Positions 1 through 6,392 of a stretch of 24,171 nt of DNA are shown one piece after another. The stretch lies in IMG/VR virus record IMGVR_UViG_3300025832_000065, positions 1 through 24,171 of that record, one strand, 5' to 3'. The DNA comes from a virus. Under the pieces are notes generated by a model. The model made no database searches. It worked only from the letters and a program-made list of their open reading frames with translations, and had not been told where the DNA came from. Numbering within the stretch: the stretch's first letter is position 1; each line of letters starts with the position of its first letter. The position numbers were made by a program, and so were the translations under genes.

Positions 1-8
1 TGCTCTCT

Positions 9-440
9 TTATTTGGCTTGCTTCATGCCTAAATGACACTCTTCAATCCACTCATCTGGTATCCGCTTGTGTGCCCATGCGAACCCATTCTTTGTGCAAA
101 AGTCTGCATAAGAAGTCTTAGACCCTTTATACAACTTGGCATTTGCATTACTAAATAAGAACCTAAGATCAATCTGAGGTAGTTGCTGTTTGATTAACAC
201 ATGTTTCTGTCGATCAGCTGTGACCCATCGCCCCTTAGTCTCTAAGAACCAGACACCACCAGCCTTCGGGAGAATGAAGTCTGGGGTGTACTTGGCGGTT
301 CGACTAGGGATGGTGTAGGTCAGCTTTTGGCTCTCGTAGGTAAATGGTATACCTAGTCGCCTTAGTTCTTCAGCAATTATAGCCTCAAGACCAGACCTGT
401 AGCCTTCTTTGATACCTCGGTATCTATGATTAGAAGTCAA
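9..440 (-). CDS. Endonuclease I, T7 gp3-like Holliday-junction resolvase
   Basis: This 143-residue protein fits the T7 endonuclease I family (T7 gp3, 149 aa). The family resolves branched DNA and helps degrade host DNA for nucleotide reuse. The visible catalytic pattern is E19 in the SGLEAIIAEEL helix, E36, D54 in YTPDFILP, and E67 with K69 in LETKGRW. This corresponds to E20, E35, D55, E65 and K67 of T7. No signal peptide or membrane segment is seen. The start overlaps the end of the ssDNA-binding gene by 11 nt, so the two are probably translated together. It is the last complete leftward gene; only 8 bases of the window follow its TAA stop. Family assignment is strong; the role in host DNA breakdown is inferred from T7. 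Confidence 0.93.
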   Translation of the reverse strand: MTSNHRYRGIKEGYRSGLEAIIAEELRRLGIPFTYESQKLTYTIPSRTAKYTPDFILPKAGGVWFLETKGRWVTADRQKHVLIKQQLPQIDLRFLFSNANAKLYKGSKTSYADFCTKNGFAWAHKRIPDEWIEECHLGMKQAK

Positions 441-972
441 AGTTATCAGAGTTTTCTATTGCTTCAAAAGGTGCATCAATTGCTGATGTGTCTATAGTAA
501 ACCCACCCTCTTCAAGAGCATCAAAGCCAGCTCCATTCATGCCTTGCATTGCTTCAACTATTTGACAGGACGTAAGCTGTATAGACACACCAGCCTGACC
601 AGATACCTTATAGACATTTAGGTAGCCTTTAAGTCTCAATCGGCTACCACCGCCTATCCTTGGTTCTTTACCTTCTGGCACTAGTTGACCAGCTGTATCG
701 TAGAATTTCGGTTGATACTTAGACTGTAGTTTAAAAGCTACTTCCCCAGTCTCTTCATCTGTCTGATAGGGAACTCTATAATTAGCTGACCCATGTTCTT
801 CTTTAGCCGCATCCTCTATCAACTTAATAAGAGGCTTGGCTTCATCTTGAGACACTAATAGTTCTGCTTTGTATTTACCTTCAGAGTCAAAGGCTGTGTC
901 TGGTTTGTTCAAGTGTGGATACTTAGCAACTCCTACAGGAGTCTGAAAGTTTATCTTTGGTTTCTTAGGCAT
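430..972 (-). CDS. Phage ssDNA-binding protein, gp2.5-like
   Basis: A 180-residue protein that resembles the single-stranded-DNA-binding proteins of T7-like and marine podoviruses. Residues 1-135 look like an OB-fold core, with alternating beta-type segments such as RLRLKGYLNVYKV and VSIQLTSCQIV. The C-terminus is acidic and ends in DNFDF. An acidic tail with a terminal phenylalanine is the hallmark of T7 gp2.5, where it contacts the polymerase and helicase. The gene starts only about 20 nt after a leftward terminator, and its Shine-Dalgarno is weak (GAAAG region), so its expression may depend on readthrough. It lies between the RNA polymerase and endonuclease I genes, which fits a replication and recombination block. 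Function is inferred from domain shape and context rather than from a unique motif. Confidence 0.85.
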   Translation of the reverse strand: MPKKPKINFQTPVGVAKYPHLNKPDTAFDSEGKYKAELLVSQDEAKPLIKLIEDAAKEEHGSANYRVPYQTDEETGEVAFKLQSKYQPKFYDTAGQLVPEGKEPRIGGGSRLRLKGYLNVYKVSGQAGVSIQLTSCQIVEAMQGMNGAGFDALEEGGFTIDTSAIDAPFEAIENSDNFDF

Positions 973-992
973 ACTTTTGTCTTTCTAATGTT

Positions 993-1025
993 AAAAAGCC
1001 ACCCATAGAATCTATGGATGGCTTT
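993..1025 (-). terminator. Rho-independent terminator after the RNA polymerase gene
   Basis: Two 15-nt arms (995-1009 and 1011-1025) pair with one C/A mismatch around a very tight loop. On the minus strand the stem is followed directly by CTTTTTAA, a classic U-tract. It lies downstream of the RNA polymerase stop and just upstream of the ssDNA-binding gene, so it can separate early from later leftward transcription. Confidence 0.8.
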
Positions 1026-1040
1026 AAGTTTAGGAGGAGG

Positions 1041-1089
1041 AGAAGTCCCTAGAGTCCTTAGTAACAGGGAGGTAACTCTAGGGGCTTCT
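1041..1089 (-). other. Long hairpin in the intergenic leader, possible RNase III site
   Basis: Arms 1041-1055 and 1075-1089 pair over 15 bp with a single mismatch on the minus strand (a G-U wobble in the opposite transcript), around a 19-nt loop. It lies between the RNA polymerase stop and the terminator. It has no U-tract, so it is not itself a terminator. T7 early transcripts carry RNase III processing hairpins at similar junctions; a processing role here is inference. Confidence 0.45.
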
Positions 1090-1106
1090 GAAGGGTGACA
1101 TAAGTA

Positions 1107-3686
1107 TTAACTAAAGCAGAATTGACTGTCCCTTATTAGCTGTAGGTTTAGGTTTCCCATTTCGGGCATTGGATTGACTTCAGACCTCTCAAAGTCGAAC
1201 GGATGATCCAGCTGTTGCCTCAGTTCCTCTTGCCACTTTAGCAACAGGTTCTCAGCATCATACATCTCAATGTGGGCTTCACGGACACCGTAGTAGAGGT
1301 CGTCTACATCGCCAGAGATTGCAAAGCTATCGTGGATCATAAAGAAGTCATTAGTCGCTCCAGCGTCTAGCAGTTTGACTATAGTTTTAGCCATGCCAGA
1401 GGCGTCAAGCGAGTGTATGAGGTTAGCCGCTACAGATGCTGTGTTCTTCCTGACATCCACCTTACCTGTATCTAGCGATAAGGAGACCTTAGACCTAGTT
1501 CTCTCGCCTACAGCTGTATCAAACAAGAATATCTTAGTCTCTACCCTGTCCCTCTTTAGATAGTTATGGAAGACCCTAAACCCACTAGGCGAAGTCCAGT
1601 TGACCAGCTTGTTTTGCTTGCTGATAACATTGGTGCACGACTGTATCCACTTCATAGCTTCAGCCGCTTTAGGCAAGGTCTCCACAATGCTGTCGTAGCT
1701 GTGACCAGCAAGGTAACGTGACGCAACCTTTCGCTCTTTATTTGTCCTAGCAATCGGGTGTTCCTTTAGTTCACCATAAGACACAGATCGTTGCAAAGGC
1801 TTCATAACGTCTTCCATGTATTGACCAGTCATTCCAGCGACAACCGATGAATATGGGTAGGTCATGCAAGCCCTCTTCTGATTTCCTCTGGTAATACCAA
1901 AGTCTAGCCAAATACGCGCCAGTTCAGCCTTGGTGATCTCATTGCTACCAAAGGCACTAGGGTCGTCTAAATCAACAACAAGCCTTTGTGTAACTTTGTC
2001 AGCAACAGTTTGGTAAAGGTCAGCCATTGTGTCTTGTGGAACTAAGTTTACCAAAGCACCCTCTTCACTACGTGTCAAAAGACTGTAATGCTGAACACCA
2101 CTATTAGTCCCATCAAGTGAAATTGGTATAAAGCCAACAAAATCATCACCTTCATCAAGGTATCTGGAATACTCAAAGATAGCCGCGAGCATTTGAAAAG
2201 GAGAATCCGCACCTGACCATTGACCCAGACTGTTCTTGTAGTCTTTAGCCATGTCCAAGAGTACACCCTCATTCTTGTCAAACCATGCCACACGTCCATC
2301 AAGAGGTGCTTTGTCGATCTTCTCAAAGCCAGAGCAATTAGCAATGTGTATCTTTAGCCATCTAATGTTTTGCCCATCGACAACACGGCCTCTCTGAAAC
2401 TGAAAGAGTGACTTAATGTGGTCGTCTCTGTGGTAGTTGAAAGACGGAACCATGTTGAAGCGGCCTCTGAAATCACATGCCCATGGGATCGTAAAGTAAT
2501 CATGGACTGCAAGTTCATTAGCAATCTGAAGGTCTTGCTTCATGACAGCTTCAGCACCCTTTACCCTGCGGTCAGTGTTTCGCCATTCACGCTGGTCTTC
2601 TTTAATGGCTTTCTTCAGCTCCTGATCCATTGTCATGTGATCCTCTGGAAGCCTCGGAAACTCAGGTTTATCTCGCTTTGGAAACTTACCGAATGACTGT
2701 CTGGTCTCCCAGCACCACTCGACAACTTCAAGCATTTCCTCGTTGATACACAGCCTCGTTTCTTGCAGTGCATTGAGTGCTCTAAAGTGTTCTGGAGTTT
2801 CACCCTTGAAACTGTGTTCTATGGCCTCAATCTGCTTGCTGGAAGCCCCTCTAACGAGTTTGACAACCTCTGCTAGTCTCCAGTCCTTATAAGCCCCTGT
2901 ATGGAAGCCCTGCCAAGGGTTCGGTGTGTCCATTGGTATAGGCTTTAGAAGCGGTTGTGACCATTGGAGATACTCTTTGCTTCTCTCAATTTCGCGCTGG
3001 GCTTCCTGAGTAAAAGACAAACGAGTGATACTGTTTTTTGGAGTGGTGTACTGAGTGTCCTTTTGGAAGACATGACAATACTGAAAGATTGCTGAGATGA
3101 CTGGAGCGGCGTTGGCTGTCTTCCGCTTCATGTGCATCTTGCGATCACCCTTTTTCTCTTCGATGCCAAAGTATATAGACTTGGTGCCATTCTTAGACGC
3201 TATGTTCCTGAGAGCCTTCAGCCTGACATGTGCTGACGTGTGGGCTTCAGACACCATCTTTACTATTTGTCTGTTGTTCCTGTTGGCTTCCTCATCATCG
3301 CTATGAAGCAACTCCAACGCTAAACATTCACGATCTATAAGACTGCCTATTTCTTGAGTTACACTACTGAGCGTACTGTCTTTCAAGACTGCATTGTAGC
3401 AACTCTGGAGACCAATGAGTGCCAGCTGTCTAGGGTCAAGGTGCATAAGGTCGTTTAGCCACGTTGGGCGGCGTCCTTTGCCTCTTCTGGCTTCCTCGAT
3501 GTCTTTGGATAAACCATCAGCCACTAAGTCTAAGACTTGCTTTAGTTGGCTATATTCTGGTGCTTGCTCTGTTACGTTTTCTGCCTGTTGATACTTCTCG
3601 TTAAACTTACGTTTGCCATCTTGTTTCATGGTCTCGTTGTAGGCTTCTGAGATAGGGTTTGCCTGTGTGTTGCTATCGTTGCTCAT
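1107..3686 (-). CDS. T7-like single-subunit DNA-directed RNA polymerase
   Basis: The 859-residue protein is close to the T7 enzyme in length (883 aa). It should transcribe phage promoters. All core motifs are visible: DFRGR at 405-409; motif A, FIPISLDGTNSG, with catalytic D525 (T7 D537); motif B, KRACMTYPY, with K604 (T7 K631) and Y612 (T7 Y639), the ribose-discriminating tyrosine; and motif C, MIHDSF, with H785 and D786 (T7 H811 and D812). Segment 698-745 corresponds to the promoter-specificity loop region. The C-terminus ends SQFCFS, echoing the FAFA foot of T7 RNA polymerase. A GGGGGAG Shine-Dalgarno precedes the ATG, and the start overlaps the preceding 58-codon gene (ATGA). Neighbours are integrase upstream and the ssDNA-binding gene downstream. 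Its likely cognate promoters are the SP6-like elements at 7414 and 7606. Confidence 0.97.
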   Translation of the reverse strand: MSNDSNTQANPISEAYNETMKQDGKRKFNEKYQQAENVTEQAPEYSQLKQVLDLVADGLSKDIEEARRGKGRRPTWLNDLMHLDPRQLALIGLQSCYNAVLKDSTLSSVTQEIGSLIDRECLALELLHSDDEEANRNNRQIVKMVSEAHTSAHVRLKALRNIASKNGTKSIYFGIEEKKGDRKMHMKRKTANAAPVISAIFQYCHVFQKDTQYTTPKNSITRLSFTQEAQREIERSKEYLQWSQPLLKPIPMDTPNPWQGFHTGAYKDWRLAEVVKLVRGASSKQIEAIEHSFKGETPEHFRALNALQETRLCINEEMLEVVEWCWETRQSFGKFPKRDKPEFPRLPEDHMTMDQELKKAIKEDQREWRNTDRRVKGAEAVMKQDLQIANELAVHDYFTIPWACDFRGRFNMVPSFNYHRDDHIKSLFQFQRGRVVDGQNIRWLKIHIANCSGFEKIDKAPLDGRVAWFDKNEGVLLDMAKDYKNSLGQWSGADSPFQMLAAIFEYSRYLDEGDDFVGFIPISLDGTNSGVQHYSLLTRSEEGALVNLVPQDTMADLYQTVADKVTQRLVVDLDDPSAFGSNEITKAELARIWLDFGITRGNQKRACMTYPYSSVVAGMTGQYMEDVMKPLQRSVSYGELKEHPIARTNKERKVASRYLAGHSYDSIVETLPKAAEAMKWIQSCTNVISKQNKLVNWTSPSGFRVFHNYLKRDRVETKIFLFDTAVGERTRSKVSLSLDTGKVDVRKNTASVAANLIHSLDASGMAKTIVKLLDAGATNDFFMIHDSFAISGDVDDLYYGVREAHIEMYDAENLLLKWQEELRQQLDHPFDFERSEVNPMPEMGNLNLQLIRDSQFCFS

Positions 3687-3859
3687 GTGTTGGCTCCCCC
3701 TACTTTAACAGGTGGGGCAGTCTGTGGATTTCCCCAGCTAGACATACGAATTCCAAAGAAACCATTGCTACTGCTACTGTTTCCCTCTTGAGCGGCTGTG
3801 TTTTCAGACCACATATTAATCTTTCTTACAATGCTCACATTGTTTACTTTATTTGTCAT
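3683..3859 (-). CDS. Small unknown protein between integrase and RNA polymerase (58 aa)
   Basis: This short open frame starts MTNKVNNVSIVRK and ends PPVKVGGANT. I do not recognise it. The translation signals are good: AAGGGAAG lies upstream of the ATG, and the TGA overlaps the RNA polymerase start as ATGA, the same coupling used elsewhere in this operon. The middle is rich in Ser, Asn and Gly (EGNSSSSNGFFG), and no membrane segment or domain is visible. It starts 19 nt after the integrase stop and fills almost all of the space between the two large genes. It may encode a genuine small protein, or act mainly as a leader whose translation feeds ribosomes into the polymerase gene. Confidence 0.6.
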   Translation of the reverse strand: MTNKVNNVSIVRKINMWSENTAAQEGNSSSSNGFFGIRMSSWGNPQTAPPVKVGGANT

Positions 3860-3877
3860 TGTTACTTTACTTCCCTT

Positions 3878-4771
3878 TTAAATTTCCAGTCCAAACAGGT
3901 CAGTCTGCTTGGCTTGTAGTGGTGTAATAGTTTTGCTTCTCTCTCCTCTCATTAGTTCTGCCATAGACCTCAAGGTCTCTGGTGCAGTCTTGATGTATTT
4001 ACGGGTCGTGTTTAGGTCTCGGTGTCCTAAAAACTTTCCGATGATGTCCGTGTTATAAGCCCCACTGTTAGCCAGCGTGGTTGCACAGGTATGTCTAGTC
4101 GTATGAAACGTGTAACGGCTGTCATCATTAAGCACTGCCCTTCTCATGTGCTTCCACCCCCGATAAAACAACTTGCTGTTCCAGTTCTTTGAAACATCAG
4201 TTCCTAGTTTCCTAATGGCTCTTAGGGCTTCGTCATTGATAGGCACAGTACGACTATCGCCGTTTTTAGTGTCAGCTAAATAAACTGAGTAACCGCCAGT
4301 TTCATCAATAACTAATGTGCTTTCGTTTATGCTTCTGATCTCCCCTATTCGCATCCCAGTGTGAATGCCAATAATCAAGTAGAACTCTAAGTCTCTGAAG
4401 TCAGCACTGTTTCGAAAGTAGGACGACATTAAATCTATTTGAGACTTTGTAAAGTACAATGGTCTTTTGTTGCCTTTGACCTTGCGATACTTGAACTTGG
4501 GTACATGGCTAATGTGCTCTTCAGAGACTGCATGAGAGAACACCTTAACTATCATAGCCCCATAGTGATTTATTGTATTATTGGACAACCCCTGCTCCGC
4601 AAGACTGTCAAAGAAGCGGTGTATATGGCTAGGCTTAAAGTCGCTTATGGCTCTAGTGTCATAATCAGAGAAAGAGGAAAATCGCTCGGCTTTGGTGATG
4701 CTTCGGGCTCGGTGGGCTTCCCCGTCCCAGATTAGCTTTGCGTCCATGTGGACTAACTCAAGAAAGGTCAT
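3878..4771 (-). CDS. Tyrosine-family site-specific recombinase (integrase)
   Basis: The 297-residue protein has a SAM-like core-binding domain (about 1-95) and a C-terminal catalytic domain. The active-site set is complete: R141 in TGMRIGEI, K169 in LADTKNGD, H223 and R226 in HTTRHTC, H250 in LGHRD and the nucleophile Y259 in RKYIK. It is shorter than lambda integrase and appears to lack a separate arm-binding N-terminal domain. It should recombine phage attP with a bacterial attB, forming a transient 3'-phosphotyrosine link. The ATG is preceded by GGGAGAAAGTCC, and the start overlaps the upstream gene by 14 nt. Its position just upstream of the RNA polymerase gene matches integrase-bearing T7-like marine phages. 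No excisionase or clear repressor is recognisable nearby. Confidence 0.95.
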   Translation of the reverse strand: MTFLELVHMDAKLIWDGEAHRARSITKAERFSSFSDYDTRAISDFKPSHIHRFFDSLAEQGLSNNTINHYGAMIVKVFSHAVSEEHISHVPKFKYRKVKGNKRPLYFTKSQIDLMSSYFRNSADFRDLEFYLIIGIHTGMRIGEIRSINESTLVIDETGGYSVYLADTKNGDSRTVPINDEALRAIRKLGTDVSKNWNSKLFYRGWKHMRRAVLNDDSRYTFHTTRHTCATTLANSGAYNTDIIGKFLGHRDLNTTRKYIKTAPETLRSMAELMRGERSKTITPLQAKQTDLFGLEI

Positions 4772-4964
4772 TGGACTTTCTCCCTTGCTGATGTAGGTTT
4801 ATAAGTGCCCTGTGGTGTCCCCTTTGAAACTCACTGTCCGCTGGGTCTTGCTCGTAAAGCATTAGCGCACTTTCAAGACAGTAGATGTCGCCTGACGCTA
4901 CTGCTTCCCTTGCTGACTGCATCCCTAGTACATAATCAGCATTCATTTGTATTACTTCACCCAT
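4758..4964 (-). CDS. Unknown early protein (68 aa) upstream of integrase
   Basis: I do not recognise this protein. It begins MGEVIQMNADYV, is mainly helical and acidic in the middle (LYEQDPADSEFQRGHH), and ends with the peptide QQGRKSNDLS. I chose ATG 4964 over the GTG at 4988, because the ATG follows a GGGAG Shine-Dalgarno whereas the GTG has none. With this start it overlaps the upstream gene by 8 nt and the integrase by 14 nt. The last codons double as the integrase ribosome-binding site, in a sequence that also occurs at this gene's own start. Position suggests a small partner or regulator of integration, but nothing in the sequence proves that. Confidence 0.65.
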   Translation of the reverse strand: MGEVIQMNADYVLGMQSAREAVASGDIYCLESALMLYEQDPADSEFQRGHHRALINLHQQGRKSNDLS

Positions 4965-4980
4965 TGGACTTTCTCCCTTG
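4769..4980 (-). repeat. Duplicated translation-start cassette (two 19-bp copies)
   Basis: CAAGGGAGAAAGTCCAATG occurs exactly twice on the minus strand, at 4769-4787 and 4962-4980. Each copy encodes the end of one protein (GRKSN) while supplying the Shine-Dalgarno and ATG of the next. The feature spans both copies. Confidence 0.85.
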
Positions 4981-5172
4981 TTGCTCACGGACTGCCATGT
5001 CTATAGCTCCAGCCTTAGCTTGCTCTAGTTCCTGTTGTGTCAGGTTGCTTGCCATTGATTGTGCTAGTGTAGCGGCGGCCTGTGCCCTGTCTATTGATCT
5101 GGCGGTTAGACTGCGGAACAAGGCGACTTGCATGGCTTCGATTGTTGACTGTGGGGTATAATTAGTAATCAT
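4957..5172 (-). CDS. Unknown early protein (71 aa), Ala/Gln-rich helical
   Basis: This protein is unrecognised. It begins MITNYTPQSTIEAMQ and is mostly predicted helix rich in Ala, Gln and Ser. It ends in QQGRKSNG, a tail nearly identical to that of the next gene. A strong initiation region (GAAGGAAC, then AAGAATG) precedes the ATG; near-identical copies precede the genes at 5889 and 7035. It overlaps the following gene by 8 nt. There are no membrane segments or cysteine clusters. Expression with the integrase is likely; function is unknown. Confidence 0.65.
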   Translation of the reverse strand: MITNYTPQSTIEAMQVALFRSLTARSIDRAQAAATLAQSMASNLTQQELEQAKAGAIDMAVREQQGRKSNG

Positions 5173-5263
5173 TCTTTTGTTCCTTCTTTAGTTCTAGCTT
5201 CGCTAGTTCATGCTTGATTGCATGAGCAAACCCAACGCCTTGACGCTGGGCTAACTGATGCAA
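5162..5263 (-). CDS. Candidate micro-ORF (33 codons, TTG start) or readthrough extension
   Basis: The frame stays open for 33 codons immediately after the TGA of the 112-aa gene and reads LHQLAQRQGVGF, ending KKEQKNDY. A TTG directly abuts that TGA, with GAGAAGG nine bases upstream, and the stop overlaps the next gene's start. It could be a TTG-initiated small protein, or the product of TGA readthrough. It also contains a hairpin (5231-5250) and the repeated initiation box, so it may simply be a structured spacer that is open by chance. Confidence 0.3.
   Translation of the reverse strand: MHQLAQRQGVGFAHAIKHELAKLELKKEQKNDY
5170..5206 (-). promoter_or_regulatory. Initiation box copy 1 with adjacent hairpin
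   Basis: GAAGGAAC followed by AAGAATG lies directly at the start of the 71-aa gene, and the small hairpin CTAGCGAAGCTAG (5194-5206) sits just upstream. The same arrangement recurs at 5887 and 7033. Confidence 0.55.
5231..5250 (-). other. Intergenic hairpin CCCAGCG / CGTTGGG
   Basis: Seven-bp arms with one G-U pair enclose a 6-nt loop on the minus strand, and A-T and G-U pairs can extend it. No U-tract follows, so it is not a standard terminator. It is placed like the UUCG hairpin at 5933, ahead of an initiation box. Confidence 0.4.
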
Positions 5264-5602
5264 TCAGCTGGCCTTCTCAAGTAGGTCGCCAAGGCGTCCA
5301 GTGATGATGGTGAGAGCCGTGTTTAATGCTTTGGCATCGCACGTTTCCAAATGGTTGCGAATGGCGTTGTACTCGTCCCAAGAACCGCCTTTGAGTTCCT
5401 TCGGTTGGACTGGTGCTGTGGTTGGCTGTGGTGCTTCGTAGCCTAGCTCCTTTAGCTTATTAATCATGACGCTGTGGTCATTTAAGAAAGCCAGCAGATC
5501 AGCCTTAGATGTGGGAACATCAGCCTCAACGAATGCCCCTAGCTTCTTTGCGTCTGCCTGTGTTCCTGACCATTCGCCCTTGGGGCTTGTGTAAAGTCTC
5601 AT
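5264..5602 (-). CDS. Unknown early protein (112 aa)
   Basis: I do not recognise a named family here. It starts MRLYTSPKGEWSGTQADAKK and contains an amphipathic stretch with DVPTSKADLLAFLN. A Pro/Thr/Gln-rich linker follows at about 60-70 (PQPTTAPVQP). The C-terminal half is helical and ends GRLGDLLEKAS. This looks like two small helical parts joined by a flexible linker. The ATG overlaps the upstream stop as ATGA, so translation is coupled to the 96-aa gene. The frame stays open beyond the TGA. It has no signal peptide or membrane segment. As an early gene it may act on the host or on phage DNA metabolism, but that is only positional inference. Confidence 0.7.
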   Translation of the reverse strand: MRLYTSPKGEWSGTQADAKKLGAFVEADVPTSKADLLAFLNDHSVMINKLKELGYEAPQPTTAPVQPKELKGGSWDEYNAIRNHLETCDAKALNTALTIITGRLGDLLEKAS

Positions 5603-5889
5603 GCCGCCACCTCTTCAAATGAAACAGTGTATTCAACAGCTTCAAACCAAGCCACTGTAATTTGCTGACCATCAAATCTATACCTACGCAATCTTTCTGC
5701 GAATGCGTCAGCAGAAGTAATGTTGTCAAACAATTTTGGCTCATTACCATAAAGCGGAATTAGAGGTTTATTAGGATTATCTTTTGTCGATGGGTTCCAA
5801 TAATTAGACACAATTTTAGACTTAAATTCAAAGCCCAATTTTGTTTGATCAGCAATTGTTAGGTTTGCTATTACTACATATTTTGCCAT
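5599..5889 (-). CDS. Unknown early protein (96 aa)
   Basis: This unrecognised protein begins MAKYVVIANLTIADQTKLGFEF. It has a beta-strand-like N-terminus, a loop rich in Asn, Lys and Pro at about 30-45, and a basic helix around LRRYRFDG. It ends ITVAWFEAVEYTVSFEEVAA. The alternation of hydrophobic strands suggests a small alpha/beta fold, soluble and cytoplasmic. Its start follows the second copy of the GAAGGAAC/AAGAATG initiation box, and it overlaps the next gene by 4 nt (ATGA). Its base use is more AT-rich than its neighbours. Confidence 0.7.
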   Translation of the reverse strand: MAKYVVIANLTIADQTKLGFEFKSKIVSNYWNPSTKDNPNKPLIPLYGNEPKLFDNITSADAFAERLRRYRFDGQQITVAWFEAVEYTVSFEEVAA

Positions 5890-5927
5890 TCTTCTGTTCC
5901 TTCAGTTGTTCAGTGGCTAAGTCCACT
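5887..5927 (-). promoter_or_regulatory. Initiation box copy 2 with adjacent hairpin
   Basis: GAAGGAAC followed by AGAAGAATG precedes the 96-aa gene. A 5-bp hairpin, AGTGG/CCACT with a 6-nt loop (5912-5927), lies just upstream. This parallels the copies at 5170 and 7033. Confidence 0.55.
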
Positions 5928-5932
5928 TGATG

Positions 5933-5952
5933 CGCCACGCCGAAGCATGGCG
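5933..5952 (-). other. UUCG-tetraloop hairpin
   Basis: On the minus strand CGCCATGC and GCGTGGCG form an 8-bp stem with one G-U pair around a cUUCGg tetraloop, a very stable RNA fold. It lies 12 nt after the stop of the 37-aa gene and has no following U-tract. It probably stabilises or processes the operon mRNA rather than ending it. Confidence 0.55.
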
Positions 5953-5964
5953 ACACAAGTAGGC

Positions 5965-6078
5965 TCAGTAACTGCCGTAGCCGTATATGACTGCTAGAAC
6001 TGTGAGGATGATGCCAGACAACAAAGCGAATGATGCTAGGGCGTCTGGAGTTAACATGCGGTTGATTAGATGTCTCAT
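5965..6078 (-). CDS. Small single-span membrane protein (37 aa)
   Basis: This short gene encodes a protein starting MRHLINRMLTPDALASF. A hydrophobic segment follows (roughly residues 14-32, ALASFALLSGIILTVLAVI), then a Tyr/Gly tail ending YGYGSY. The basic N-terminus followed by one membrane span suggests an inner-membrane micropeptide with its N-terminus in the cytoplasm. Its ATG overlaps the upstream stop (ATGA), with GAGGTG as Shine-Dalgarno. The UUCG hairpin lies just downstream. Position among early genes would fit a host-membrane effector; an accessory lysis role is less likely this early. Coding potential rests on coupling and hydropathy, not on homology I can name. Confidence 0.6.
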   Translation of the reverse strand: MRHLINRMLTPDALASFALLSGIILTVLAVIYGYGSY

Positions 6079-6392
6079 GGTGTCACCTCTTCAACAAAGA
6101 ACTCACGAAGGTTGTCAAACTCTTCCTCTTCACCTTCGAGAATATAAAGATCATTGGCGGCATTACCGCCTTCGTCATGGAAGATATGACCACTGGCAAC
6201 AAGTGAACCAAATGTACCTTCGGCTTGCTTCTGTGACCAGCCAGCTTCTACAAGATCACTTGCTTGTACTACTGGCATTGGGTCGTCCATCATGTCGTTG
6301 ATACACTTAGCACCAGTGTTGCTCATGCCAGCTTTGACAAGTGTTATCATTGCGGCTGTTTGGTTTGCTGTAAGCTGTGTTGGGTTGCTCAT
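6075..6392 (-). CDS. Unknown early protein (105 aa), possible winged-helix
   Basis: This protein has no family I can name. Residues about 10-85 read as helix-turn-helix followed by a short wing: ASDLVEAGWSQKQAEGTFGSLVASGHIF resembles the recognition region of MarR-like winged-helix domains. The C-terminal tail is strongly acidic (EGEEEEFDNLREFFVEEV). If it is a DNA-binding protein, it is the only transcription-regulator candidate in the leftward operon and would interest anyone looking for the control of integration. It is coupled by ATGA overlaps at both ends. The fold suggestion comes from reading the pattern by eye and should be treated as tentative. Confidence 0.65.
   Translation of the reverse strand: MSNPTQLTANQTAAMITLVKAGMSNTGAKCINDMMDDPMPVVQASDLVEAGWSQKQAEGTFGSLVASGHIFHDEGGNAANDLYILEGEEEEFDNLREFFVEEVTP

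Noticed and set aside
480-500. Leftward promoter-like ACTATAGACA inside the ssDNA-binding gene
   Set aside because: It lacks the AGAC part of the core and is explained by the coding sequence.
5895-5990. Second KEQKN-ending micro-ORF ahead of the 96-aa gene
   Set aside because: The similarity to the frame at 5162-5263 comes from the shared initiation box; it lacks a good start and overlaps the UUCG hairpin.
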